Positions 11,235 through 22,128 of a stretch of DNA of 64,000 nucleotides are shown here, piece by piece. The notes under the pieces are model-generated. The model did not search any database. It saw nothing but the letters and a program-made list of their open reading frames with translations, and was not told the DNA's origin. The stretch spans positions 72,962,501-73,026,500 of the forward strand of contig NC_091263.1 in the NCBI RefSeq assembly GCF_042477335.2, in the 5' to 3' direction. This stretch comes from Ovis canadensis. Its lineage: Eukaryota; Chordata; Mammalia; Artiodactyla; Bovidae. The position numbers and the translations under genes were made by a program. How positions within the stretch are numbered: the stretch's first letter is position 1; each line of letters begins with the position of its first letter.

Positions 11235-11822
11235 GTTTTATTTCTCTCTCATAAAAGTCAGTGTGGGTGACCCAGGACAGGTAATGAGTGTACAGATATC
11301 TCTTCAAGACACGGCTTTCGGTTGTTTTCCGTATATTCCCAGAAGTGAAATTGCTGGAACATGTCAATTCTACGTCTAACTTGTTGAGGACCCACCATCT
11401 TGTTGTTGGTAGGGGCTGCACTGTTTTGAAAATTGTTTCTCTTTATAATGAAAAGTCTTAGGGTTTGTTCTCCTAATAAGTTTCCATGTAGCCGTGGTCA
11501 CGGTAGATACCATGCCGTACGTTACATCCCTAGTAGTTATTTCTCATACAGTTAGAAGCTTGTATCCTTTGACCACCTTGCTCCAATTTCATCCCGCCTC
11601 GTAACCTGAGGTAACCACAAAGCTGATCACTTTTTCTGGTTTTGTTTTGTTGTTCATTCCACGGGTAAATGGGATCGTATGGTGTTTATCTTTCTCAGAC
11701 ATTTCACTTAGCATCACGCCCTCAGAGGCCATCTATGTTGTCAAATATGGCAGGATTTCCTCTCTTATATGGTAAACAGTCTTCCATTGTGGGATATATG
11801 GAGACTGCTTCTGTGCTGTGCT
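11235..11822 (-). mobile_element. Older L1, antisense
   Basis: Landmarks of the L1 ORF2 3' end and 3' UTR on the minus strand are present (TATATTCCCAGAAGTGAAAT; CTTCCATTGTGGGATATATG), diverged and partly rearranged. It is interrupted by a SINE at 11823. Confidence 0.75.
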
Positions 11823-12018
11823 CAGACATGGCTCACTCCTTGCAACTTTATGGACTGCAGCCGCCGGGCTCCGCTGTCCATGGGATTTCCCAAGTAAGAA
11901 CACTGGAGTGGGTTGCCATTTCCTGCTCCAGTGGATCTCCCTGACCCAGGGATCTCAGACCTGCATCTCTTCGGTGTCCTGGACTGACAGGCGAATTCTT
12001 TACCACCCAGCCACCTGG
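11823..12018 (-). mobile_element. Bov-tA SINE
   Basis: The Bov-A body on the minus strand is clear (GACTGCAGCCGCCGGGCTCC; CTGGAGTGGGTTGCCATTTC). It is inserted in an L1. Confidence 0.88.
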
Positions 12019-13190
12019 AAAGTATGGATGGACCACATTTTCTTTACGCATTCATCCATCGATGGACACATGAGTTGCTTTCATATCTTGGCTATTGGAA
12101 ATAATGCTGCTTTGAATGTGGGGGTGCAGATATATTTTCAAGTGTTTTCATTTCTTTTGGATATATTCCCAGAAGAGGAATTACTGGACCATATGGTAGT
12201 TCTATTTTTAAATTTTTTTAGGAACCTCCATACTGTTCTCCATACCGGCTGCACCAGTTTGCACTCCCACAGGAGTTCTGTTTCCTCCATATCCTGGCCA
12301 ATGCATCTCAGTTCTTGCCTTTTTGATGACGGCCATCCTAACAGGTGTGACGTGGTATCTCACTGTGGTTTTGCTTTGCATTTCCCTAAAGAATAGTAAT
12401 GATCAGCATTTTTCATGTGCTTATTGGCCATTCACATATCTTCTTTGGAAAAATGCCTATTCAGATCTTTTGCCCCCCTTTAAGTTGGATTATTTGGGGG
12501 GTAGCTTGCTATTCTGTTGAATGAGTTCTTTATGTATTCCAGATATTGCTTTTGTGTCTAGCTTCATTCATTCGACATCAAGACCGTAGGACTTGTTTTC
12601 ATCTTCACGTTTGGGGCTTGTTTGTTTATTTTACTGTTGACTGGTACCACTTTATGGATATACTACGATTTAGTTATGAGTTCTACTCTAATGGGTATTT
12701 AGGTTACTTCCAGTCTGAAGCTTGGGTGTAAACCTGTGAATATTTGCATGTGAGATTTCTTCGTGTGTGGACATATCGCTTTAACTAGATAAAGACCTAG
12801 CTGAATTGCTTGGTCACAGAGGTGGTCTCATTTTATAAGCAACTGTTGAACAAACCTCAGAAGCCACTGTACCCTTTCAAACTCCCACCAGTGAAGGATG
12901 AGCGTCGATTGATCCACAGCCCGGAGAGCATTTGGGATTATCACTGTTTCAGCTGTTCTAGCGGGTGGGAAGGGCTGTCTCACTGTGGTGTCATCTTGCA
13001 TTTCTCTGATGACTACTGACAGCGGGCACTTTGTCATGTACTTATCGGTCATTTGTGTGTCTTTTATGGAATGCATTTTCACTTTTCCCTACTTTTTCTT
13101 TATTGAACTCTGTCTTTTCAGTATTATTTTGTGGCACTGTTTTCTTGGTTTGCCTATTCTGGAAAAATACCCTGGTCAGAAGTAAATTTT
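12019..13190 (-). mobile_element. Older L1 3' region, antisense (probably two overlapping copies)
   Basis: 12019-12560 follows the standard antisense order (GATGGACACATGAGTTGCTT; GGAACCTCCATACTGTTCTC; TTTTTGATGACGGCCATCCT; TCTTCTTTGGAAAAATGCC). 12640-13190 repeats the same order again in a more diverged form, which suggests a second L1. Confidence 0.8.
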
Positions 13191-13507
13191 CTGATATTTT
13201 CCATCAGTTTCATCTTGCTGATTTTTTTTTTCACTTTTAAAGACAGCTTTGAGACGGACAACAATCTGCACATTTTTAAAGCGTAAAATTTAATAAACGT
13301 TGGCATAGCTACACCGTGAAAACCGAGAGTGCGATCAAGGCACTTGAGTGTATCCATCCATCCGTCACCTCAAAGCTTTCCTGATGCCCCTCTGTGATTT
13401 CTTCTTGTGCACCCTCCCACTGATCTCCTCACTGTCTACATGTTTGTATACACTTATCATGCCCGTTGTCCTCCCGTTACCCTTCTTGTGTTTGACTAAC
13501 CAGTCAG

Positions 13508-14050
13508 CATCAGCTCAGTAGCTCAATCGTGTCCGACTCTTTGTGACCCCGTGGACGGCAGCGTGCCCGGCCTCCCTGTCCATCACCAGCTCCTGGAGTT
13601 CACTCAGACTCGCGTCCATGGAGTCGGTGATGCCATCCAACCGTCTCATCCTCTGTCGTCCCCTTCTCCTCCTGCCTTCAATCTTTCCCAGCATCAGGGT
13701 CTTTTTCAATGAGTTGGTTCTTTGCATCAGGTAGCTTAAGTATTGGAGTTTCAGCTTCAGCATCAGTCCTTCCAATGAATGTTCAGGGCTGATCTCCTTT
13801 AGGATGGACTGATTGGATCTCGTTGCAGTCCAAGGGACTCTCAAGAGTCTTCTCCAGCACCACAGTTCAAAAGCATCAATTCTTCGGGGCTCAGCTTTCT
13901 TTATAGCCCAACTCTCACATCCATACATGACCACTGGAAAAATCATAGCCTTGACTAGACGGACCTTTGTTGGCAAAGTAATGTCTCTGCTTATTAATAT
14001 GCTGTCTAGGTTGGTCATAACTTTTCTTCCAAGGAGAAAGCAATCAGCAT
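13508..14050 (-). mobile_element. BovB LINE 3' end, minus strand
   Basis: This covers the last 540 bases of BovB, open as a 167-codon C-terminal frame (14018-13515) with SPEHSLEGLM and [12 protein letters not shown]. It is followed on its 5' side by a T-rich run at 14055-14070. It interrupts the antisense L1 that resumes at about 14070. Confidence 0.93.
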
Positions 14051-15029
14051 AGCTTTTTTTTTTTTTTTTTCAGAGATTCCTCTCACCCTCGAGTGTTAAG
14101 AGTTCCCTCGGAACCCCGCCCACTCGCACTCCCTCAGCCGAGCTTCGTCTCCGCTGCCTCCCTGCCTCCTCACTCAGCACTGCTATTTTTACATTAATCC
14201 ACGCCCAGTTCATTATCAACACACATCCCTTGCATGGATATACCACAGTTGCTTTTATTCACCCCCTGCTGATGGACATTTGGGTTGGTTTCAGTGTGGA
14301 GCTAAATCAGCCTGAGCCACCGTGAACATCTGGGCCCCGTTCTTCGCGAGATGTAGCCTTCCGCTGCTCTGGGGAAGTACCTAGGAGGGACATTGCTGGG
14401 TCGTATCCTAGGTGTATGTTTCACTTCTTTAAAAAGAGCTGATTTCCAAAGCGGTTGTACCGTTTCACATACCCGCCAGTTTGGGATGAGGATTCAAATT
14501 CCAACACATTCTCATCGCCATTCGGATTGATCCCTCTTTTTCATTCTAGCCCTTTGGAATACCTTTGTAAATGTATCTCACTGTGAAAATATTTGCAAAT
14601 ATTTTCTCCAAATCTGGGGCTGTCTTTTCATTGTCTTACCAGTGTCTTCAACGAGCAGAAATTTAAAATTTTGATGAAGTCCAGTTTATCTGTTTGTCTT
14701 CTTGTATGGTTTTGCTAGTTAGAGATCTCTGCCTGCCCCAAGGTCATATAGGTATTCGCCCATGTTGTTTTCTAGACAATTTATGGTTCTGGCTGTATCT
14801 CAAATTATTGTTTCTGTTTTTGTGCACTACTCATGAAAAAAGCTTGTGTTTCCCATTAAATTACTTTAGCATCTTTGCCAAAATTCAGTTGACCATGTAC
14901 GTTTTGTATCATAAATCTGCCTGTCTATTTTTAAATGTCAGTACCATAAAAGTTTGATTACTCTACGAGCCTTAAAATTAAAAAGTGTAAGTCTTCCAAC
15001 TTTGTCCCTTTTCAAAATCATTTTGGCTG

Positions 15030-15225
15030 TCCTGATGCTGGGAAAGATTGAAGGCGGGAGGAGGAGGGGACGATAGGATGAGATGGTTGGATGGCATCAG
15101 TGACTCAATGGACACGAGTTTGGGTAAACTCCGGGAGCTGGTGATGGACAGGGAGGCCTGGTGTGCTTCAGTCCATGGGGTCGCAAAGAGTTGGACATGA
15201 CTGAGCGACTGAACTGAACTGAGAC
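15030..15225 (+). mobile_element. BovB LINE 3' fragment, plus strand
   Basis: A 195-base 3' end begins CTGATGCTGGGAAAGATTG and ends in the GAACTGAACTGA tail. It is inserted in the antisense L1, which continues on both sides. Confidence 0.92.
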
Positions 15226-15344
15226 CCTTTTCATTTTCATATAAATTTGAGGATCAGCTTGTCAGTTTCTACTAAACAGCCTGCTGAGTTTTTTTCTTGG
15301 ATTTGTGTTAAAATTATAGGTGAATTTGGGGATGATGGACATCT

Positions 15345-15950
15345 TCAGTCAGTCAGTTCAGTTCAGTTGCTCAGTCGTGTCCGACTCTTTGTGACCCCAT
15401 GAACTGCAGCACGCCAGGCCTCCCTGTCCATCACCAATGCCTGGAGTTCACTCAGACTCATGTCCATCAAGTCGGTCATGCCATCTAGCCATCTCATCCT
15501 CAGTCGTCCCCTTCTCCTCCTGCCCTCAATCCCTCCCAGCATCACAGTCTTTTCCAATGAGTCAACTCTTCGCATGAGGTGCCCAAAGTACTGGAGTTTC
15601 AGCTGTAGCATCATTCCTTCCAAAGAAATCCCAGGGCTGATCTCCTTTAGAATGGACTGGTTGGATCTCCTTGCAGTCCGAGGGACTCTCAAGAGTCTTC
15701 TCCAACACCACAGTTCAAAAGCATCAATTCTTTGATGCTTAGCTTTCTTCACAGTCCAACTCTCGCATCCATACATGACCACAGGAAAAACCATAGCCTT
15801 GACTAGACAGACCTTTGTTGGCAAAGTAATGTCTCTGCGTTTTAATATGCTGTCTAGGTTGGTCATAACTTTCCTTCCAAGGAGTAAGTGTCTTTTGATT
15901 TCATGGCTGCAGTCACCATCTGCAGTAATTTTGGAGCCCCCCAAAATGGA
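15345..15950 (-). mobile_element. BovB LINE 3' end, minus strand
   Basis: About 600 bases of BovB 3' end, with a 222-codon C-terminal frame on the minus strand (16031-15363; its first residues are flanking L1). The [10 protein letters not shown] variant differs from both other subfamilies here. Its tail faces the tail of the 15030 copy across 120 bases of L1. Confidence 0.93.
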
Positions 15951-16319
15951 CATCTTACAGATTTTTAATCCTCCAATCCATGAAAACAGTGTATCCATCC
16001 ATCTATTTAAATCTTTTAAAATTTCCCTCAATCATGTTTTGTACTTTTTGATATAGAAATTTTGCATCTATTTTATTAGTTTCTAAGTATTAATATGTGA
16101 TGTTCTTATGGTATTACAAACAATGTCCTTTCATATTTTTTCTTGTTTCTAGTATATGTAACTCAGGTTTTATATATTGATCTTATATTCTCTGTAAAGG
16201 AGCAAAATTCGCCAACCCCAAATGTATTACTATCTCTCTAGCCTGCAGATTATTTTGAGTTGAAAATAAAGGCCCCGAAGACTCTGGAAGAATCTTTGAC
16301 ATTTCCCTAACTGCCTAAA

Positions 16320-16518
16320 GCACTTCCCAGGTGTCACTAGTGGTAAAAAACCTGCCTGCTAATGCAAGAGATGTGGGTTCGACCCCTGGGTCAGGAAGAT
16401 CCTCTGGAGAAGGGAATGGCAGCCCGCTCCAGTACTCTTGCCTGGAGAATCCCATGGACAGCGGAGCCTGGTAGGCTGCAGACCATGAGGCTGCAGAGTC
16501 AGACATGACTGAATGACT
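16320..16518 (+). mobile_element. Bov-tA SINE
   Basis: The head CTTCCCAGGTGTCACTAGTG, B box GGTTCGACCCC and Bov-A body are present. The tail leads into a CA microsatellite. Confidence 0.92.
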
Positions 16519-16607
16519 GAACACACACACACACATACATGAGCACGCACACACACACACACACGCACGGACACACACACATGCGCACACACATGCACAC
16601 ACACACA
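16519..16607 (+). repeat. CA microsatellite in SINE tail
   Basis: About 88 bases of (CA)n interrupted by CATG and CGCA units. It most likely grew from the SINE tail. Confidence 0.95.
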
Positions 16608-17499
16608 ACTGCCTCAAAGAACACAGATACAGGTCCTGTTACAGGAAGGGAGCTGTAAGACAGGTAACTATAGGCAACGTGAACTGGGTGTGCAGGAAGG
16701 AGGGACCCGGCAAAGTCTGCTGGTTCAGGTTCTCTCAGTGCTGCATCGTGTACCGATCAAGCAATCACTTGTTTGCCAGGCATTTGCTCTTTCGTTGTCT
16801 CTGTGAATTAATTGCCTTCCTGCCCTTTGAGGTCCCAAACCTAGTACTACCTCCAGCACCCTCCCTGTATTTAGCTGAAGGTGCTATTTCAGGTGAGGCT
16901 TTCAGCTGTTTCACTAAATTACTTCGTTTTCCTGGGTCTCTCCCATGTATACATATTATTAAAGTCTTGTTTGATTTTCTCCTATTAATCCATCTCAATT
17001 CAATTTAATGCTTAGACCAACCAGAAGAACCTAGAAGCTCAGAGGAAAGTTTCTTCCTCCGTAACACCTACAACCTTGTTAAATTCACTTACTGGTTTTT
17101 CTCAGATTTTGCTTTGTATGATTCTGTGGGTTTTCTGTATGCAGAATGGTGTTGCCTGCAAATAGAAACAGCTGTATCTCTTCCTTCCGATACGTATTCT
17201 TTTTTTCTCCTATTTGCTGCACTGGCTAGAACTTCCAGTAGAATGTTGAATCAACGTGGTGAGATTAGGCATCCTTGCCTCATGGCTGAAGTGAAGAAAA
17301 GTTTTCCACGCTTCATTATTAAGCAGTTGGGTAACTATGTGTATTTATAGATGCAGTTTATTAGTTTTCTTCCTATTTCATTGAAAGCGGTTATCATGAG
17401 TGGGTGTTGAGCGTCCTAAACTGCTTTTTCTGCCTTAATGAGATGGTCGCGTGGTTTTTGCCTTTTACCTCCTCAAGGTGATGATATTTACTGATTGTT

Positions 17500-17637
17500 T
17501 TTTATATTTATTTATTTGTTTGGCTGCAGCAAGTCTTAGCTGTGGCATGTAGGATCTAGTTCCCTGACCAGGGATCAAACCTGGGCCCCTGCGTTGGGAG
17601 CATGGAGTCTTCGCCAGTGGACCGCCAGGGAAGTCCC
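17500..17637 (-). mobile_element. CHR-type SINE
   Basis: On the minus strand it begins GGGACTTCCCTGGCGGTCC and ends in an A/T-rich tail (TATTTATTTATTTGTTTGG on +). It is inserted in the long antisense L1. Confidence 0.88.
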
Positions 17638-18145
17638 CTGATTGAGTTTTGGATGCGAAACCAATTTCACATTCCTGGGACAAGCTTTCTTGGTCATAAT
17701 GTAGTATATTTTTATATATTACTGGATTCTCTTTTCCAATATTTTGTTAAGATTTCTGTGTTTAACAGAGATACTGATCTTCACTTTTCTCTGCTTGTAT
17801 AGCTTCGTCAGAGTTTGGTATGAGAGTTATATCAGCCCACTAAAAGGAGTAGAGAAGCATGTTCACTTCCTCTATATTCTGGAAGAGAAGGTGTAAATTT
17901 CCATTGTTTCTTTCATAAACGTGTGCTAGACTGTCCCCAGAGAAGCCATCTTGACCTGGTTTTTTCCTTGTGGGAAAGTTTTTTGTTGCAAACTTATTTT
18001 TTTAAAGTTAAGGGATTATTCAAACTTTTTATGTCTTTTTTGTATCCCTTTCACTGAGTTGTGATTCTCAGGGAATTTGTTACTTTCATGTAGGTTGTCA
18101 AATTTATTAGCTTAAAATTGTCTGTAATATTGAATATTTTAACAC

Positions 18146-18345
18146 CTCCTTCAGTAGACAAAAAAATAATTGAAACAGCAGCAAGGATATAGAATATTTA
18201 AGCAACACTATCAACAAACTGTCCTAGTTGATATTTAAGGACTATTACATTCAACTCTTGCAGAATACACATCCCTTTCAAGTAGCAATGAAATATACAT
18301 GGCACAGAGTCCACATTCTGGACCATAAAGTAACTCTCAAAGTGT
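18146..18345 (+). mobile_element. L1 ORF2 fragment, sense
   Basis: AAGGATATAGAATATTTAAG, AACACTATCAACAAACTGTC and GCAGAATACACATCCCTTTC are sense L1 ORF2 landmarks. They begin directly where the antisense L1 text ends (about 18145). Confidence 0.8.
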
Positions 18346-18514
18346 GAAAGTGGCTCAGTCGTGTCCGACTCTGCAACCCCATGGACCCTCCAGGCCAGAA
18401 TATTGGAGTGGGTAGCCGTTCCCTTCTCCAGGGGATCTTCCCAACCCAGGGATCGAACCCAGGTCTCCATCATTGCTGGTGGATTCTTTACCAGCTGAGC
18501 CACCAGGGAAGATA
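18346..18514 (-). mobile_element. Bov-tA SINE
   Basis: A Bov-A2-like copy on the minus strand (GTGGCTCAGTCGTGTCCGAC to GCTGAGCCACCAGGGA). It lacks about 30 bases of the usual body. Confidence 0.9.
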
Positions 18515-19247
18515 AGTTATTTTTGACGACTATTAGAATGGATATTGTTTTTAAAAATCCAGAAAATAGCAAGTGTTGGCAAGGATGCAGAGAAATTGGA
18601 GCTCTTGTGCATTGCTGGTGGAAAGGCAAAATGGTGCAGGCACTGTGGAAACCAGTGTGATCGTTTCTCCAGAAATTGGACGTAGAATTACCATGTGATG
18701 CAGCAAGTCCCCTCCTGCATAAACATCCAAACAGCTGAACGCAGGGTCTCAAGAGAGAGTTTTACAAATACGTGCACCGTCGTACTATTCACAAGAGCTA
18801 AGAACGTCGAAGCACCCAAGGTGTCCATCAACAGGCGATGGACAAGCAGACTGTGGTATCCGCAGACAACAGGATATTGGGCCCTAGAAAGGAAGGGAAT
18901 TCTGATGCACGTGGCAGCATTGCTGAGCCTGGAGGACGCTATGCTCAGCGAATAGCTGGTCACAAAAAGACAAGTACTGCCTGATTCCACCTACATGTGG
19001 TTCCTAGAGTGGTCAGGTTCACAGAGATAGGATGCAGACAGGTGGCTGCCAGGGGCTCAGGGAGAGAGGAATGGAGAGTTAGCGCTTACTGGGGACACAG
19101 TCAGCCTGATAATGTGGAGGAGCTCTGGAGACGATGGCAGTGATGCTTGCCCAGCAACGTGAATGCGCGTAATGCAGTGAACCGGGCCCTTCAAGATGGT
19201 TCAGAAGATGATACCGTCGTGTGCACTTACCAGGTTATTACCAGTGT
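18515..19247 (+). mobile_element. Old L1 3' end, sense
   Basis: It follows the sense order AGCAAGTGTTGGCAAGGATG, GCATTGCTGGTGGAAAGGC, AGGTGTCCATCAACAGGCG, GTGGCTGCCAGGGGCTCAGG and ends near CAAGATGGTTCAGAAGATG. It is ancient and lacks an intact frame. Confidence 0.85.
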
Positions 19248-19249
19248 TT

Positions 19250-19380
19250 CATTAGGGAGTTCCCCAGTGCTCCAGGGATTTAAGGCTTTGCCTTCCGGTG
19301 CAGGGGGCCAGGTTTCATCCCTGGTCAGGGAAATAAGGCCCCACGTGCCATGGGGTGCAGTCAAAAAAATTTTTTTAATT
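19250..19380 (+). mobile_element. CHR-type SINE
   Basis: GAGTTCCCCAGTGCTCCAGG head, GGTTTCATCCCTGGTC B-box region and an A/T tail are present. Confidence 0.82.
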
Positions 19381-19439
19381 AAAAAGAAAATTAAAAAGCT
19401 ATCCAGAAAATCTCAAAAAATCTTTTAAATCAAACCACT

Positions 19440-19650
19440 TCTCAAGTGACTCAGTGGATAAAGAATTTTCCTGCCAACGCGGGAGACTCAGATTTGATCC
19501 CTGGGTTGGGAAGACCCTCTGGAGAAGGGAATGGCAGCCCGCTCCCATATTCTTGCCTGGGAAATCCTATGGACAGACGAGCCTGGTGGTCTGCAGTCCA
19601 TGGAGTCGCAAGAGTCGGACTTGGCTGAGCGTGCACTCAAGAAACAAAAC
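19440..19650 (+). mobile_element. Bov-tA SINE
   Basis: CTTCTCAAGTGACTCAGTGG head, TTTGATCCCTGGGTTGGG and the full Bov-A body are present. Confidence 0.9.
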
Positions 19651-19734
19651 AAGGGAAGTTTCAAAATATTTTGAACTGAATGGGAGTGAAAACACAGCGT
19701 GTCAGAATTTGTGGGTAGTCCAGAACCAGTGCTT

Positions 19735-20225
19735 GGAGGAACTTAGCAGATTAAGCTTTATTCGCCAGCTTGACTGGGTCTGGGGGCAGACGTTTGGTCA
19801 AACAGTGTTCTGGGTGTGTCTGTGAAGACATCTGTGGGTGGCATTAATGTCTGAGTCAGTAGGCTAAGTACACTGAATTGTCAACCCGAATATAGTCTAA
19901 CCCTAACCCTAACTGAAGACCCAAGTGGAAAAAAAAAGCTTGAGTAAGAGGGAATTTTGTGACCTGAGTTCTGAGCTGGGACTTGGGTGCTTTCTTGCCC
20001 TTGGGCTGGAACTTGCCCCTTTGGTTCTCCCAGGTTTCTGACCTTCAAACTTGGACTGGACCACAGCACCGGCCCTTCTGAGTCTCTGGCTTGCAGGCCA
20101 GAGATGTTGAGATTTGCAAGCCTCCTTAACTGTGTGAATCATTGCTTGTAATAAATCTCTTGAAATGTATCTGCGTGTTTGTGTGCACACACGGGCAGGT
20201 TCTGTTCTGGTTCTCTGGACGGCCC
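19735..20225 (+). repeat. Old mammalian interspersed repeat
   Basis: TTCGCCAGCTTGACTGGGTC, a middle rich in CTTTCTTGCCCTTGGG, then GTAATAAATCTCTTGAAATG and TCTGGTTCTCTGGACGGCC match a common mammalian repeat that I recognise but cannot name securely. A reverse-oriented relative is at 49325-49520. Confidence 0.6.
19896..19914 (+). repeat. Short telomere-like repeat (CCCTAA, about three units)
   Basis: CTAACCCTAACCCTAACT lies inside the old repeat at 19735-20225. It is too short to be more than a chance or micro-expansion event. Confidence 0.8.
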
Positions 20226-20790
20226 TTGTTAATACAATCTAAGCAGCTGTGTCAGGAGAGAATGCAGGTCCAGGATCAGGACAGGACGGAAGTCGAGGTT
20301 ACTTGACCGAGGCCCATCAGTGGTGGAGGAGCCAGGGCGGGTGTGCAGACAGCGAGGCTCAGGTTGGGGTCGAGTCCTCATCCTCAGGCTAAGCTGTGTC
20401 TCGGTGTCCCCTCCTGCCGTGGGCCTGTGTCCAGAGTGCAGAGGATAGACGGGGGGGTGGGGTGGGCGGCAGAGTTTAGTCTGAGGGATGGAAGAAAGCT
20501 GTGAGCAGGTGGATCCTGGGTTGACATGGGGCAGAGGAAGAAGCAGCTGATTCAGGCAGTGATGAAACCTTCGTCCCTGGAGGCACTGCGTCTTGTCTCT
20601 GCTTATAGGTGAAACCTGTCAATCAGGTTCAAACTGGAATTTCAGGGCCACTCTTGAAGAAACTACCATGTTCTGCCTAACCTGTCGTGTTTCTTTAAAA
20701 AATGACCATTATTCACAATTTCTTGGCCATTGGTCTGAAGACCATGAAGATATTTTAAGCAGGAACATGATCCATTTCCCTGTCTGGAAA
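20226..20790. other. Unrecognised intergenic sequence
   Basis: I see no gene or clear repeat. Confidence 0.45.
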
Positions 20791-21012
20791 GAAATAATTA
20801 CTATATATAAAATAAACAACAAGGTCCTTCTGCAAAGCACAGAGAACTGTATTCAATATCTTATCAAACCTATAATGGAAAAGAATCTGGAGATATATAT
20901 ACATATAATTATATATATATGTATATATATCTGAGTCACTTTGTGTACACCTAAAACATTGTAAATCAACTGAACTTCAAAAAATAAATAAGGTCAGTTG
21001 TGTTTTTTTTTT
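20791..21012 (+). mobile_element. L1 3' end, sense, with AT microsatellite
   Basis: AAAATAAACAACAAGGTCCT, GCACAGAGAACTGTATTCAA and ACATTGTAAATCAACTGAAC are the artiodactyl L1 3' UTR. A (TA)n tract at 20893-20930 lies inside, and an A/T-rich tail follows. Confidence 0.88.
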
Positions 21013-21999
21013 TTAAAGACATAAACCAACAAGCAAAATGCTGTTGCCTTTGGACGTGTGGAGGGTTCTAACCTCACCCTGATCCCAGCCCCCAAGTACA
21101 GGAACATGCTCTGGGGCCAGGGTCTTGGTCAGGCTCCGTGGGATCTCGGGCAGCTCACTCCGCCTGTGCGAGCCAGTGTCCTCGCGTGTAAGATGGGAAC
21201 AGCCTTACAGCGTACGTGTGCTGGGTCTCCTGAAGACACTCTCCCAAGTGCTCTGCCCTGTGCTTTGATGGTTACTGAGGATGGAAAGATCACAGTTGAC
21301 AACGCCATCTGGAAAGCTGACCGTGAGGTGCACGCAGGGTGTCATTTTCTCCTGCCTGGGAGGAAAAGACCCCGATCTCAGAAGCCTGAGTTTCTTAGGA
21401 TGTCAGCTCTTCAGCATCCAAGTGCAGCCCATTTTTGCTGAGAGACACACGCAGTTCTGTGACAGGCAATCGTCTCATCCCACCTCTGGGAGCAGAAACT
21501 GGCTTTGGAGAACAGCAGAGCCCTTCACAGCAGCGCCTTTAAAATGTTTTTGAATGACTAATATCCTCTTCTCTGTGTGTCCATGAGCTGACCTGAGGAA
21601 AAGCAAACTGAAGCTCATTAGTGTGGAAGAGAGAATGCATCTGGGCCCAGTTCCTGTTCACGTGGACATCTCACACTCGAAGTGAGAATGCAAACAGGAA
21701 GAGAATTCTGATTTAAAAAAAAAAAAATATATATATATATATATATCATTGGGAATATCTTTAGCCCTGACCTGGATGTCAGAAGAACCAAGTTCAAAGT
21801 CCTGTTCTACCAACCAAGTGGTCATGTACCTTTTCGGAAGCCACTGGTCTTGCTCCATTTTCAGATCTGTGGAACGGGGTTGATTTAACTTGCCTGGTGC
21901 TAGGAACACTGTCTGTTCTGATACTGGTCTTTGGCCCGGGACCCTCACGCAGAGCTCTTGCATCCCTTGGGATTTCCTGGATGATAGCAGTGTCTTTTT
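21013..21999. other. Intergenic sequence with a MIR-like piece and (AT)n
   Basis: A MIR-like order (GGGATCTCGGGCAGCTCACT ... GTGTCCTCGCGTGTAAGATG) lies at 21135-21260 on the + strand. A poly(A)/(TA)n run is at 21713-21747. The open frame 21058-21441 shows no domain I know. Confidence 0.45.
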
Positions 22000-22128
22000 T
22001 GTTGTTACGTTTTGGCTGCTCCGTACTGTGTGTGGGGTCTTAGTTCCCTGACCAAGAATATCGAACCTGGGCCCCTACTGTTGGCAGCACGGAGTCTTAA
22101 CCACTGGACCCCAGGGAAATTCCTTTCT
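22000..22128 (-). mobile_element. CHR-type SINE
   Basis: Minus-strand copy: AGTTCCCTGACCAAGAATAT and GGAGTCTTAACCACTGGACC on the + strand are its reversed head and B-box region. Confidence 0.88.

Larger units (their letters stand above)
16193..17066 (+). mobile_element. Solo retroviral LTR, with a SINE inside
   Basis: It starts TGTAAAGGAGCAAAATTCGC and ends TTTCTTCCTCCGTAACA, interrupting the L1 text cleanly on both sides (TTATATTCTC before, CCTACAACCTTG after). It has an ATTAAA signal (TATTATTAAAGTCTTG) and the AGACCAACCAGAAGAACC block seen at the 3' end of some mammalian class I LTRs. About 590 bases remain once the 16320-16605 SINE and CA repeat are removed. I could not settle the target-site duplication. 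Confidence 0.72.
13235..18145 (-). mobile_element. Long old L1, antisense, broken by five insertions
   Basis: The L1 pieces 13235-13507, 14070-15029, 15226-15344, 15951-16192, 17067-17499 and 17638-18145 follow each other in the order of one L1 read from 3' end to ORF2 RT region. Landmarks are AATATTTTCTCCAAATCTGG, TTTGATGAAGTCCAGTTTAT, GAGGATCAGCTTGTCAG and AGGCATCCTTGCCTCATGG. Insertions are three BovB pieces, a solo LTR (itself hit by a SINE) and a CHR SINE. No frame survives. Confidence 0.85.
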
